Assembly: GCA_947386115.1 (NCBI GenBank)
Contig: CANDNO010000008.1
Location: forward strand, 1 to 59,771
Length of the DNA stretch: 59,771 nt
Direction of reading: 5' to 3'
Origin: an uncultured Muribaculaceae bacterium
GTDB taxonomy: Bacteria > Bacteroidota > Bacteroidia > Bacteroidales > Muribaculaceae
In this document: in pieces, positions 29,041-37,898 of the stretch
Layout: every line of letters starts with the position of its first letter
Position numbering within the stretch: the first letter of the stretch is position 1
Position numbers and translations under genes: made by a program
Notes under the pieces: generated by a model
What the model was told of the DNA's origin: nothing
Databases searched by the model: none
The model's input: the letters and a program-made list of their open reading frames with translations, nothing else

Positions 29041-29088
29041 TCTCGTGATTTTATATATCTGTGTGATTGGTAATGTGAATCTATGTTG

Positions 29089-30660
29089 TTAGAACTTGAA
29101 GGTCAGGCCCACTTTCAGTCTCAGCGGGTTGCTCTTGATCTTGCAGTAGTTGCTGAGCGGGTTGTTCGAAACCTGTCCGCCGGCCACGGTGTAGGTCACG
29201 GGAGCCTGTGCGGCCGTCGTGTTGCCTGAGGGCAGCGGAGTGAGGTCGCTCGATTCCATGCGGTCTATGAGCGGGTTCATGTAGTTGACACCCAGGTCAA
29301 GCGACAGCGGGCCCACAAGCTTCACGCGGGCACCGATACCCAGAAGGAGGTCGGCCGAGAAGCCCTTGAACGGATCGTCGTAGCGCATGTCTTCAAGTGT
29401 CAGTGTGGCTTCGCCGAAGTTGTTGAGCCAGGTCTCGTCGATGCGCAGGTCCTGATACTGCGGGTACACGCCGTAGCTGTAAATCGAACCCGAGTATTTG
29501 TCAATCTTCGAGCCCGCGTTGAGATAGGCCTTGATACCCACCTGTGCGAACACCGACACACGGCGCGATGCGCGATACTCGATATCGGCATACAACGGCA
29601 CTGTGAAGTGGCTCATCTTGATCGACTGCTGCATGTCGCTCAGTTCGTAGTAGCGCACATAGGTGTCGCCGTCCATATCGGCCTCGGCTCCGGCGTTATA
29701 GTTGTAGTTGATCGAGGCAACATCAAGGTCGATCTTACCCGTCGACATTCCTACACCGGCAAAGATGCCCACTTTGATTTTTCCGCGTGAGGGGATGATG
29801 TAGCCGAAGTCTACACCGAAGTCCATACCCGAGTTGGACGTGTTCAGTCCCTCGGGAGCGTCAACCTTGTAAGCGCCACCCAGTGCGATGTTGGCGTAGG
29901 GACGCACGCGCCAGCGGGTGGGGTGGTACTCGAACGACAGCTGTCGGCAATCCTCGCTGCCGGTCTCGATAACCTTCATGTTCACGTCATCGTCGGCAAA
30001 CTCAAGGTTGTAGGGCTGCGATACAAACGCCTGGTCAAACTTGTTGAACGCCAGTCGGCGGCCATTGTTGGTAACCTCGAGGTCGCGCGGGTCGCTCTTT
30101 GTGGCGATGGCAAATCCCGGCTCCAGGCGCTGGCGGTTGCTGTCCATTGTGCCTGAGAGCGAGCGCAGGTGGCTCTCGTAGGTGTCTTTGTCTACCTCTA
30201 CGATGGCTGTCATCTTGTAGTCCTTGCCGTCATAGTAGTCATCGCTGGCTATGATGGCGCCACAGGGCGTGTTATACTGTACCGACTTGTCAAAAGTTAC
30301 AGTCATGAGCCACACCCGGCCACCGTCGGCCACAGGGCCGGCGGTGATGTTCTTGACGGTGACGCGGGCGCCACGCACTCCCTTGAGCAGTTCGATGTAG
30401 CGCTCGATATTTATCAGTTCGTCGGTCGACAGGCCCGGTAGATCGTTATAGATCATCGCGCTGTCGTTGTTGAAGATGTAGCGGAAATTTTCCTCAGCCT
30501 CGTCGTTACGCATAGTCGAGTAACTCTCATAGTCCTCGATAAGGCGCAGGGCATTGAGGTTGGCACGGCGCTGCTGGGTGTTGGTGGGCACGGCAGCTGT
30601 CGCTGTCACGGCAGGTGCCAGCAACATAACGGCTATTAATGGTTTTATAATGCTATTCAT
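29089..30660 (-). CDS. Outer-membrane beta-barrel protein with N-terminal periplasmic domain
   Basis: The product has 523 residues, a signal peptide (about 1-23), an N-terminal domain (about 25-240) and a barrel of amphipathic strands from about 250 to the end. It closes with LRLKVGLTFKF, a typical outer-membrane insertion signal with terminal Phe. The N-terminal part contains DLPGLSTDELINIERYIELLKG, suggesting an interaction domain. It is the only predicted outer-membrane barrel in the array and would anchor the system there. No specific family recognised. Confidence 0.78.
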   Translation of the reverse strand: MNSIIKPLIAVMLLAPAVTATAAVPTNTQQRRANLNALRLIEDYESYSTMRNDEAEENFRYIFNNDSAMIYNDLPGLSTDELINIERYIELLKGVRGARVTVKNITAGPVADGGRVWLMTVTFDKSVQYNTPCGAIIASDDYYDGKDYKMTAIVEVDKDTYESHLRSLSGTMDSNRQRLEPGFAIATKSDPRDLEVTNNGRRLAFNKFDQAFVSQPYNLEFADDDVNMKVIETGSEDCRQLSFEYHPTRWRVRPYANIALGGAYKVDAPEGLNTSNSGMDFGVDFGYIIPSRGKIKVGIFAGVGMSTGKIDLDVASINYNYNAGAEADMDGDTYVRYYELSDMQQSIKMSHFTVPLYADIEYRASRRVSVFAQVGIKAYLNAGSKIDKYSGSIYSYGVYPQYQDLRIDETWLNNFGEATLTLEDMRYDDPFKGFSADLLLGIGARVKLVGPLSLDLGVNYMNPLIDRMESSDLTPLPSGNTTAAQAPVTYTVAGGQVSNNPLSNYCKIKSNPLRLKVGLTFKF

Positions 30661-30674
30661 GATGTTGTGACACT

Positions 30675-33600
30675 TTATTTAATGACGATTTTTTTGATTT
30701 TCATTGATGTTCCGGCTTCAACCGTTACGATATAGATTCCGGGAACGAGGGTAGTGTTGCTGAAACGCTCGCTGAAGCTGTCGCTCGACGGGTACTTGTT
30801 CATGAACACCACGTTGCCGGCGGTATTGATGATGCGCACGGTTGCCTCGGCGGGTGAGCTCAGGTTCACCTTGAAGCCGCGGGCATCTACATAGATCTCG
30901 TCATTGTCAACTACGATGTCGTCGAAGCCGGCCGAGTCGCCACGACCCGATGTGCCGTATTCCGAACCGTCATAATCGTCAACGCTGCCGTTAAGGTGAC
31001 GGCGGTTACTGGTCACGGTCACGCCGTTGTCATAGCTCCAACGTGTGTAAACCCAGAAGTCGTAGGTCGAGTTGTTGAAGATTTCGCTCGTGTAGCGGTA
31101 GTAGCGGTTGGTTGTCGAGGGCATCGCGTGGTCTACACCCTGGGCATCGGTATAGCCGAATACGAAGGTATAGTTGTTGGCTGTGAGCTGGGCGTCGCTA
31201 AGGTCGGTCAGCGCTATCATAGTGCATGTAGTGCCGTTGCCTTTGCGCTCGAGCTGTGTCGGGGTCGACGGGCGGTTGTACACGCGCACGGTCTTCTCGG
31301 GATATGTCTCGTCAAACCAGTAGTTAGGCGATGTGAACGGACCCTTGTTCACCAGTTGCAGGCCGAATGTGATATCCTCGTAGGCCATGCCGCTGTTGGT
31401 GGGAATCTCGGCAGTGTAGGTGATCACGGGACTGTTGCCGGGAATGAATGAGCCATTGGCTGTCCAATTGTAGCTCCACTCATACATGTAGCCGCCCGAT
31501 GCTGCCTTGGGAGCCACGTTCAGCACGATTGTCGAGCCGTTGCTCACATTGCTCTGCGATACCTCGAACGATGTCGGTGCCTCGATCACGGGCCACAGCG
31601 CGTAGGTGTAGTTGATTGTCGTGCGGCTGCCCACCTCGCCGTTCAGCGTGTTGGTGGCAATCAGCGTCCAGTCGTGATTCTCTACATACTCGCCATAGTT
31701 GGTCTCGTTGATAGCGAGCATCGGTTGTCCGTCGGCCTGGAAGGTACCGTTGAGATACCACTCGTAGGTCCAGCCGTTGACATAGCCGCCACGACGGTTG
31801 GTGTTTAGCGTCAGGTTGATGTTTCCGTTATAGTCGGCTGCGAGAGTGGTAGCCGAGCTTATTTCGCCTCTCGACCAGCAAGTGATGTTGTAGGTATAAG
31901 TAGTCTTGGCCCATACCACATCTTCATAGCCGTTGGTTACCGTCAGCGTGATGGTCTTGTTGTAGCTGTCGCTGCTGCTCGTAGGCACGGTGTAGGTAAC
32001 CGATGCTGCGTCGGGCAGTTCGTCGCTCCACTCGTATTTCCATCCCTGCGGGTAGCCGCCGGTTGAGGTAACATCCATTGTTACGTCCGAGCCGTAATAT
32101 GCCTCCCATGAAGCAGTACCCTGTCGGGTATCGGGCTCGGGATAGATATTGATTGTGTAGGTCTCGGTATTTCTGTAGCGCACCTCGCCCTCCACGGTGT
32201 TGGTCGATGTCACGGTGTAGACATCGGTAATCATCGTGTTGCCGTTGTTGACAAATGTCACAGGCATTGTAGCTTCGCTGTAGGCAATGGGCGAGCCGTT
32301 CTTGGTCCACTCAAACTTCCAGTTGCTCGTCTGGCCACCGATGGTGTTGACACCGAGCGTGAGCGAGCGGCGGGCACATGTAACCTGGAAATTGTCGATG
32401 ACGCTGATAGCTGTCGGGCCGGGCCATACGGTGAACGTGTGGCTGAAGGTCGATGTGAATGCCTTGTCGATGTGTAACGGACCGTTGATTATCTCGGCCG
32501 TGATCACTCGGGTAACCGGTTGAGTCTCGTTGGTGTTGATGGCCGTGAAGTCAAACGATGGCGACGAGCCTCTCTGTACTTCGGTTCCGTCAACGCTCCA
32601 TTTGATCAGCCACGAAGCGGGGTCACCGCCGTTTACAGTAAGGGGCAGTGTGATTATGTCGCCGGTTATCAGGTCATCGGGCAGGTCGGTGGGGAACGTT
32701 ACCGACGGCGTGGGCCATACGGTCACGGTAAATATGTGCTCGAATGAATTAACCTGGTCATCGAGAGTGTTCACCGCTTTAACTACATAGGTGTATGTTG
32801 CCTCGCCGGTGCCGTTGTTTACGGGAGCATCGGTGAGCGATGCCTCGCCGGCGATGGGAGCACCGTTCTTGGTCCAGGTATAGGTCCAGCCTGTAGGCAG
32901 ACCACCCAACGGAACTATAGACATTCTGACAGGAGTACCACTGTAGGTCACAGGCTTGTCAGTGCTCGGTCGGTTGATGCTTGGAGTGGGATATACAGTG
33001 CATGAATACGTCTGCTTGTACACAAACGGTGCGTCGATACCCAGCGGCGTGTTGGTTGCCGTAACCGTGATGGTACGGCGTGCTCCTGTTGTTCCGGTAT
33101 TATCGGCCACATAATTGAATGCAGCTGTCGACTCGTTTACAGGCTGTCCGTCCACTTCCCACACATAGCTCCAGGCGTTCGAATCACCACCCGCAGGCAC
33201 TACGTTCAATGCTACAACCTCACCGTTGAGCCACTCCACGCGGGCCGGCGAGTTGAATGTAGCGTTTGCCACCGGCCATACCGTTATCTCAAAGTCCTGT
33301 GTAAGTGTAGTCGTTGTTGAAGCACAGGTGTTTACGGCTGTGAGGCGGTATGTATGTTTGCTTGATTGTGTACTGTTGTTGACGGGAGGTATAGTGTTGA
33401 GATTAAGCTCATTTCCGGCAATAGAATTACCATCAAGAGTCCAGCTGTAATTCCATCCCTGAGGATTACCACCGCTCAGTGTAGCACCCATAGAAATCGA
33501 TGTGCCGCTGTAAATAACCGATTTGTCGATTGTGTAATAGTTAATTACGGGAGTCGGATAGACAGTGCAGTTATATGTCAGTGTCGTGGTATAGGGCTTG

Positions 33601-35405
33601 TCGATACCGCTGGGAGTATTTGTTGCTGTTACTGTAATAACTCGAATGACTTCAGTGTTACCGGTATTTAATGCCTGATAATTGTATGACGCTGAGTACT
33701 CAGTAGTAATCTGATTGTCAGCGGTCCACGAGTAAGTCCAGTTGGATGTGTCGCCTCCTGCTACATTAACTGCAAGAGGAACAATCTCTCCATTAATCCA
33801 TTGTGTACGTTCCGGAGCATTAAGTGTAGCCACAGGTGTGGGCCACACTGTTACTGTAATTTCCTGTTTGAGAATCTCTTGCTTTTCGCCACAAGTATTT
33901 ACTGCTGTAAATTCATATGTGAAAGTTTTAGGTCCGGTACCCTCATTCTTTGGTATATCTGTTAGGGTACGGCTCATGTGGAAGTCGGTAGCTGCATAAC
34001 CGTTGATTGTCCAGCTATACTTCCATCCGTCAGGTTTGCCACCCGCTACCTGTGCAGTCACGTTGATTGTGTTGCCGCTGAAAATCACGTTGTTGTCTAC
34101 TGTTAGTGAAGTGATAGCCGGAGTGGGGTACACAGTGCAGGTATAGCTTTGGGTTACTACCTGGGGCTCGTTGATGCCGTCGGGTGTGTTTGTGGCGGTA
34201 ACTGCTATTGTGTGAGTTACAGCTTCCTGACCGTTATTGACAGCTGCATAATTATATGTTGATGTATTGTTTGATACAGGCTGGCCGTCAAAAGTCCAGG
34301 CGTAGGTCCATTTTGAGGCATCGCCACCGGTGGTCTGAACCGAGAGAGGTACATTCTCGCCGTTGAGCCATTCAGTGCGTTCAGGCGCGTTGAGTGTTGC
34401 CGAGGCTACGGGCCATACGGTCACTGGGAAGGTAAGATTCTGGTTGAACCAAGTATCGCCGTCGGGCGAAGTATTGGTTACCGTTACCGATGCTATGTGG
34501 TTAACCGATGTCGTACCGGTGTTGATGGTCTGGTAGGTAGATGTATTGCCGTTGTTGTTGTCGGTACCGGTCCAGTTGTAGTTCCATGTGTCTGAATTAC
34601 CGCCCGTTGCGTCAACGCCAAAGTTGACTGTCGTGCCGGCAAATACAACATTCGACGGGGTGATGGCACGCGCAGTGGCGCTGGCCGTCGAGTAAATACC
34701 CACGGTGAATGTGTGCTTAGATTCATCCCATACGCTTGTACCGTCGGGAGCAAGGTTGGTCGCAGTCACCGTAACCTGGTCTGTGCGGGTAGAGCCGCTA
34801 TTGTTGGTTGCGGTAAAGTCGATTGAAGGTGTGGTGGCGTTGTTGCTCCACTTGTAGCTCCAGCCACTGTCGTTACCGCCGGTAGCCACAGCCTTGAGCG
34901 CTGTCGAGCCTCCCGACATTATTCCCCACGCAGGGGTTGGTCCCTCGAAACTTACGCTCGGACGCCCCCACACCTTGATGCTGTTGGGATAGTCGGCGGT
35001 CTCAGTCACTTCGTTTACCTGGAAATATTCATTATAGGGTTTAAAAGTCACCTTTGCCTGAATATTCGAATATGTGGCAACCTGGTCAAACGAGATAGTG
35101 TAAGGGTCAATTATAGCTTTCTTACTATCCTCGTCTATCGTGTAAGTAAGATTATGGCTCTCGCCGTTGATAGTGATCGTAGCCTCGGTAATCTGCTCTA
35201 CGGTGGGTGTGATGTCAACTCTGAACGAGATAGAGCCGCTACCCTGCAGGGCATTGAGCGTGCCGTTTGTTTCAGGGGTTGCCTTATCGGCGTTTATTGT
35301 CGGGCGTATGCTGAGGTTTTGAGCCGACATTGTCAGCGTCGCGGCTATCATGACGGCCAACATGGTTAACCGGCCTAATATTCCGGTGTGTGGTCTTGAT
35401 TCCAT
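30675..35405 (-). CDS. Giant Ig/PKD-like repeat protein with T9SS C-terminal sorting domain
   Basis: The 1576-residue product has a signal peptide (about 1-29) and roughly fourteen beta-sandwich-like repeats of 85-95 residues. Each carries a 'GG-x-x-x-x-W-x-Y-x-W' core and ends in 'TVWP-x-P' or 'CTVYPTP'; neighbouring repeats alternate between two subtypes. The last 75 residues match the type IX secretion sorting tail (strand-rich, ATVRIINTAGNVVFMNKY, then LVPGIYIVTVEAG and a KIKKIVIK end). It should therefore be exported by T9SS and held at or shed from the surface. The role is probably adhesin or structural fibre. It starts 41 bp after kinase 1. Confidence 0.85.
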   Translation of the reverse strand: MESRPHTGILGRLTMLAVMIAATLTMSAQNLSIRPTINADKATPETNGTLNALQGSGSISFRVDITPTVEQITEATITINGESHNLTYTIDEDSKKAIIDPYTISFDQVATYSNIQAKVTFKPYNEYFQVNEVTETADYPNSIKVWGRPSVSFEGPTPAWGIMSGGSTALKAVATGGNDSGWSYKWSNNATTPSIDFTATNNSGSTRTDQVTVTATNLAPDGTSVWDESKHTFTVGIYSTASATARAITPSNVVFAGTTVNFGVDATGGNSDTWNYNWTGTDNNNGNTSTYQTINTGTTSVNHIASVTVTNTSPDGDTWFNQNLTFPVTVWPVASATLNAPERTEWLNGENVPLSVQTTGGDASKWTYAWTFDGQPVSNNTSTYNYAAVNNGQEAVTHTIAVTATNTPDGINEPQVVTQSYTCTVYPTPAITSLTVDNNVIFSGNTINVTAQVAGGKPDGWKYSWTINGYAATDFHMSRTLTDIPKNEGTGPKTFTYEFTAVNTCGEKQEILKQEITVTVWPTPVATLNAPERTQWINGEIVPLAVNVAGGDTSNWTYSWTADNQITTEYSASYNYQALNTGNTEVIRVITVTATNTPSGIDKPYTTTLTYNCTVYPTPVINYYTIDKSVIYSGTSISMGATLSGGNPQGWNYSWTLDGNSIAGNELNLNTIPPVNNSTQSSKHTYRLTAVNTCASTTTTLTQDFEITVWPVANATFNSPARVEWLNGEVVALNVVPAGGDSNAWSYVWEVDGQPVNESTAAFNYVADNTGTTGARRTITVTATNTPLGIDAPFVYKQTYSCTVYPTPSINRPSTDKPVTYSGTPVRMSIVPLGGLPTGWTYTWTKNGAPIAGEASLTDAPVNNGTGEATYTYVVKAVNTLDDQVNSFEHIFTVTVWPTPSVTFPTDLPDDLITGDIITLPLTVNGGDPASWLIKWSVDGTEVQRGSSPSFDFTAINTNETQPVTRVITAEIINGPLHIDKAFTSTFSHTFTVWPGPTAISVIDNFQVTCARRSLTLGVNTIGGQTSNWKFEWTKNGSPIAYSEATMPVTFVNNGNTMITDVYTVTSTNTVEGEVRYRNTETYTINIYPEPDTRQGTASWEAYYGSDVTMDVTSTGGYPQGWKYEWSDELPDAASVTYTVPTSSSDSYNKTITLTVTNGYEDVVWAKTTYTYNITCWSRGEISSATTLAADYNGNINLTLNTNRRGGYVNGWTYEWYLNGTFQADGQPMLAINETNYGEYVENHDWTLIATNTLNGEVGSRTTINYTYALWPVIEAPTSFEVSQSNVSNGSTIVLNVAPKAASGGYMYEWSYNWTANGSFIPGNSPVITYTAEIPTNSGMAYEDITFGLQLVNKGPFTSPNYWFDETYPEKTVRVYNRPSTPTQLERKGNGTTCTMIALTDLSDAQLTANNYTFVFGYTDAQGVDHAMPSTTNRYYRYTSEIFNNSTYDFWVYTRWSYDNGVTVTSNRRHLNGSVDDYDGSEYGTSGRGDSAGFDDIVVDNDEIYVDARGFKVNLSSPAEATVRIINTAGNVVFMNKYPSSDSFSERFSNTTLVPGIYIVTVEAGTSMKIKKIVIK

Positions 35406-35446
35406 ATTATATATAATAATGTGTAATGATTATCTTGTCGCTTGGT

Positions 35447-36472
35447 TTATAATAAAAGGAGTGCGGCGACAATTCCGCCTATGATAGTAAGTGCGCCCAC
35501 ACCTATAAGGATCCATAGCCACACGGGCATAGACCCCGACGATGTTTTGGCACTGTGGAGTTCGTTGTAAAAATGCTGTGCAGTCCCGTAGCGTTTCGCC
35601 TGGTTATTGTCGGTCGATGACTTGACAATGTGGCGCAAGTGACGGTCCTCGATATCCTCTACAGGCACAGGTTTGGTAACCTTCTTGATCATTATCTCGG
35701 TCACGGTGCCGCTGTAGGGCAGTCGTCCCACAGCCAGAGCGTAAATCATGATACCCACCGAGTAGAGGTCCGACGATGCATTCTGTGCCTCGAGCTGGCC
35801 CGACAGCACTTCGGGGCTCGTGTACACAGCCTTGCCCATGCCCGAGCCGGCCTTCGTGAGCGAAGGCTCCGACTTGGCCGACGGGTCAATCTTCTTGGCG
35901 ATACCGAAGTCGATGATCTTGACCTGCCCCTTGCTCGTGAGCATCACGTTGCTCGGGTCGATATCGCGGTGAATATAGCCTGCACCGTGTATGGCCGAGA
36001 GGCCTTTCAACACCTCGCCGGCTATATCGATCACAAACTGAGTGCGATCTATGCGGTATCTCTGCAGCATCATCTTGGCGTAGTCAAAATTCTTGCCCTG
36101 GACGTCGGTTGTGACACCCTTGACAAGATTCAGTAGGCTCACGCCGTTAAGTAACTCGCTCACGACAAAGTAGCGGGTTTTGAGTCCCTGACTGGTATTG
36201 ACGGTCATTGTAATAAATCCCATCATCTCGACCACATTATCGCTTTGGATGCGAATGTTGGCAGTGCGGCGCTCTCGCTCTATCACCTGCGCGTCGAGCC
36301 CGTCATGTATGAATTTTATTGCGACGTCGCGTTTCTGCGACGGGTTGGCTGTGTCTATGCGCACGCCACGGTACACAGTGCCCATACCACCTTTACCTAT
36401 CGGCGGAAGGTCGCTGTTTACCACATATTGGTATCGCTTGTCTTTGTCGTCAATTATTGTTACTGTAGGCAT
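35447..36472 (-). CDS. Tail-anchored Ser/Thr protein kinase
   Basis: The 341-residue product has a full Hanks-type kinase domain (about 15-300): glycine loop IGKGGMGTVYRG, catalytic lysine K53, catalytic loop HRDIDPSN with D170, and DFG at 188-190. A short linker precedes a single membrane helix at the very C-terminus (about 317-341). Unlike PknB-type kinases there is no extracytoplasmic sensor domain, so any external signal must reach it through partners. The start overlaps the end of a small upstream ORF by 13 bp. Confidence 0.92.
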   Translation of the reverse strand: MPTVTIIDDKDKRYQYVVNSDLPPIGKGGMGTVYRGVRIDTANPSQKRDVAIKFIHDGLDAQVIERERRTANIRIQSDNVVEMMGFITMTVNTSQGLKTRYFVVSELLNGVSLLNLVKGVTTDVQGKNFDYAKMMLQRYRIDRTQFVIDIAGEVLKGLSAIHGAGYIHRDIDPSNVMLTSKGQVKIIDFGIAKKIDPSAKSEPSLTKAGSGMGKAVYTSPEVLSGQLEAQNASSDLYSVGIMIYALAVGRLPYSGTVTEIMIKKVTKPVPVEDIEDRHLRHIVKSSTDNNQAKRYGTAQHFYNELHSAKTSSGSMPVWLWILIGVGALTIIGGIVAALLLL

Positions 36473-36615
36473 ACTTTGATTATCTCTTTGTGTGCTGATA
36501 TGAGGATTGGCAGGGGCTCCATGTCTTTTAATATCCCTTGTTGTACGGACATGCCTTTGGCATGATTGCTGGCATCAAAGTATCGGGCCATCATGTCAAG
36601 GCCATGTCCATACAT
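36460..36615 (-). CDS. Small ORF (51 aa) between the FHA gene and kinase 1
   Basis: The 198-bp gap between the FHA gene and kinase 1 holds an ATG-initiated frame of 51 codons on the minus strand, starting MYGHGLDMMARYFDASNHAK and ending KEIIKVCLQ. Its stop (36460-36462) lies inside the kinase gene, 13 bp past the kinase ATG, which suggests coupled translation. Composition is protein-like (mixed helix, no low complexity). An in-frame TAG just upstream limits the frame. No family recognised; conservation is not testable here. Confidence 0.45.
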   Translation of the reverse strand: MYGHGLDMMARYFDASNHAKGMSVQQGILKDMEPLPILISAHKEIIKVCLQ

Positions 36616-36670
36616 CAAGGAGTAAGCACAGTTGTGCTACACCCCTGCCGGGTTGCTGTTGGTTATATAA

Positions 36671-37345
36671 TTAGAGTATCTTTGTGGCGCCACCGCTCAG
36701 GTCCACGCCGCTGCCGCTGATGTTGATAGTGGCATTGTCATTGAAGCCCTCGAAAGGATCGTTGGCAGGCATCTGAGGAATACCGGGCATATCGGGTATC
36801 ATCGTGGGAGCAGGTTCAGCCTGGCGGCTGCGGGGAGCTGCCGAGGTAGCTACAAAGTCGGGAGCCTCGTCAAGGCTATAGCGGGTAGGATCAACAAGGA
36901 TGATTACACACTTGTAGTTGAGACCGAATGTCACGATATCCTCGTTCTTGATGCTGTGGGGCTCGTAGTCAAGTTCCTCGTCGTTAAGAATGATACCGTT
37001 CTTTGAACCTACGTCAACGAGACTTGCAGCAAGCGCATTGCCACTGCGGCGCATACGCTTGATGTTGATGTTGGCGTGATGACCGGTGATCGATGCCTCG
37101 GCCAGGCATATGTCCATATCGGCATCCTTGCCTATCTTGTTCTGGCCTATGTGCAGGGGCCACCACTCAGGCTCGCCGCCTTTCGACAGAGAGTAAAGGA
37201 AGCCTACTACGGGAGTCTCACCCTCATCTTTGGTCGAGGGGCGACCCTGCTCTCTCATTCCGGGAATGTAAGTGGGAGCAGATGCTTCGGGATAGTCACG
37301 GCGTGCTTTTTCACGGTTAAGACCGGGTACGTAAGTTTCGTCCAT
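36671..37345 (-). CDS. Soluble FHA-domain protein with Thr-Tyr/Ile-Pro-Gly motifs
   Basis: The 224-residue product opens the array. A central FHA domain (about 60-150) has IGKDADMD, ITGHHA and GSKNGIILND; the usual Ser-x-x-His core reads TGHH. The flanks carry repeated Thr motifs: ETYVPG (3-8), PTYIPGM (24-30), PTMIPDM near 185, and ATINI and ATKIL at the C-terminus. These are plausible kinase targets, as in GarA and Fha1, whose phosphorylated Thr docks on FHA domains; that role is inference. No membrane segment. Confidence 0.85.
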   Translation of the reverse strand: MDETYVPGLNREKARRDYPEASAPTYIPGMREQGRPSTKDEGETPVVGFLYSLSKGGEPEWWPLHIGQNKIGKDADMDICLAEASITGHHANINIKRMRRSGNALAASLVDVGSKNGIILNDEELDYEPHSIKNEDIVTFGLNYKCVIILVDPTRYSLDEAPDFVATSAAPRSRQAEPAPTMIPDMPGIPQMPANDPFEGFNDNATINISGSGVDLSGGATKIL

Positions 37346-37607
37346 TGTTTTTTAGTTTTATAATTGTTATTGATTGGATTGTAACGTTAGTGTGTGTATA
37401 TGACGAGACGGCGCGAGGCTTTTGGCTTCGCGCTGCGATGGTATAAAAATGTGAAAAAAAGGGTGTAGAAAAGCAGGGCTGTGATGACACAGCATCACAA
37501 CTCGAAACAACAATGGCCGAGTCAACGACGACTGTTGAAATAGGGGGTAATTACCTGCATTTCAATAAGTTAAGTAGTTTTAGCTACATTTGGTCTATGC
37601 TACGTGA

Positions 37608-37615
37608 CAAAAATA
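37608..37615 (-). promoter_or_regulatory. Candidate -7 box for the 22-kb array
   Basis: TATTTTTG on the minus strand fits TAnnTTTG. A T-rich stretch (TTTTTT) sits at the -33 spacing rather than a clean TTTG. The start of transcription would be near 37601, giving a leader of about 255 nt before the first FHA gene. No closer candidate was found. Confidence 0.35.
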
Positions 37616-37696
37616 ACGTTTTAATTTGAGTTAAAAAAGATTTTTGTATTAAAAATGCTCCAAAAATATTGCAAAAAGCGCAATTTTGTGGTCATG

Positions 37697-37891
37697 AAGG
37701 TATGAGGTTCGAGGTCCAAGGTTCAAGGGACAAGTGTTGCGTCTCGTACCTTAGACCTTAAATCCAGAACCCTGAACCTAAAAAGAGACTCGGGCCTTGA
37801 ACCTTGGACCTTGCACCTTGAACCTTGGACCTTGCACCTCGAACCTTGCACCTTGCACCTTGGACCTCGGACCTTGGACCTCGGACCTCGC
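37697..37891. repeat. Heptamer tandem repeat tract with an inverted arm
   Basis: From 37794 to 37891 fourteen 7-bp units of consensus ACCTYGN run head to tail up to the lrgB stop region. At 37697-37731 about five units run in the opposite orientation. AGGTCCAAGGTTCAAGG (37712-37728) is the exact reverse complement of 37795-37811, so a transcript could form a long hairpin. Three units of the same family recur at 54831-54851. The whole 553-bp gap (37346-37898) otherwise holds only the candidate promoter for the array. Confidence 0.85.
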
Positions 37892-37898
37892 ACCTAAA

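Noticed and set aside
36473-36560. An N-terminal extension of kinase 1
   Set aside because: The kinase frame is open for about 30 codons upstream but has no good start codon there, and the 51-aa ORF in another frame has more protein-like composition.
37585-37592. TACATTTG as a plus-strand promoter
   Set aside because: No TTTG at the right distance and no plus-strand gene downstream.
15488-37615. A type VI secretion gene cluster
   Set aside because: The regulators resemble those of type VI systems, but I found no sheath, Hcp, VgrG, TssJ/L/M, baseplate or ClpV gene in the window.
37794-37891. A CRISPR-like array
   Set aside because: The units are 7 bp with no spacers and no cas genes nearby; it is a simple tandem heptamer repeat.
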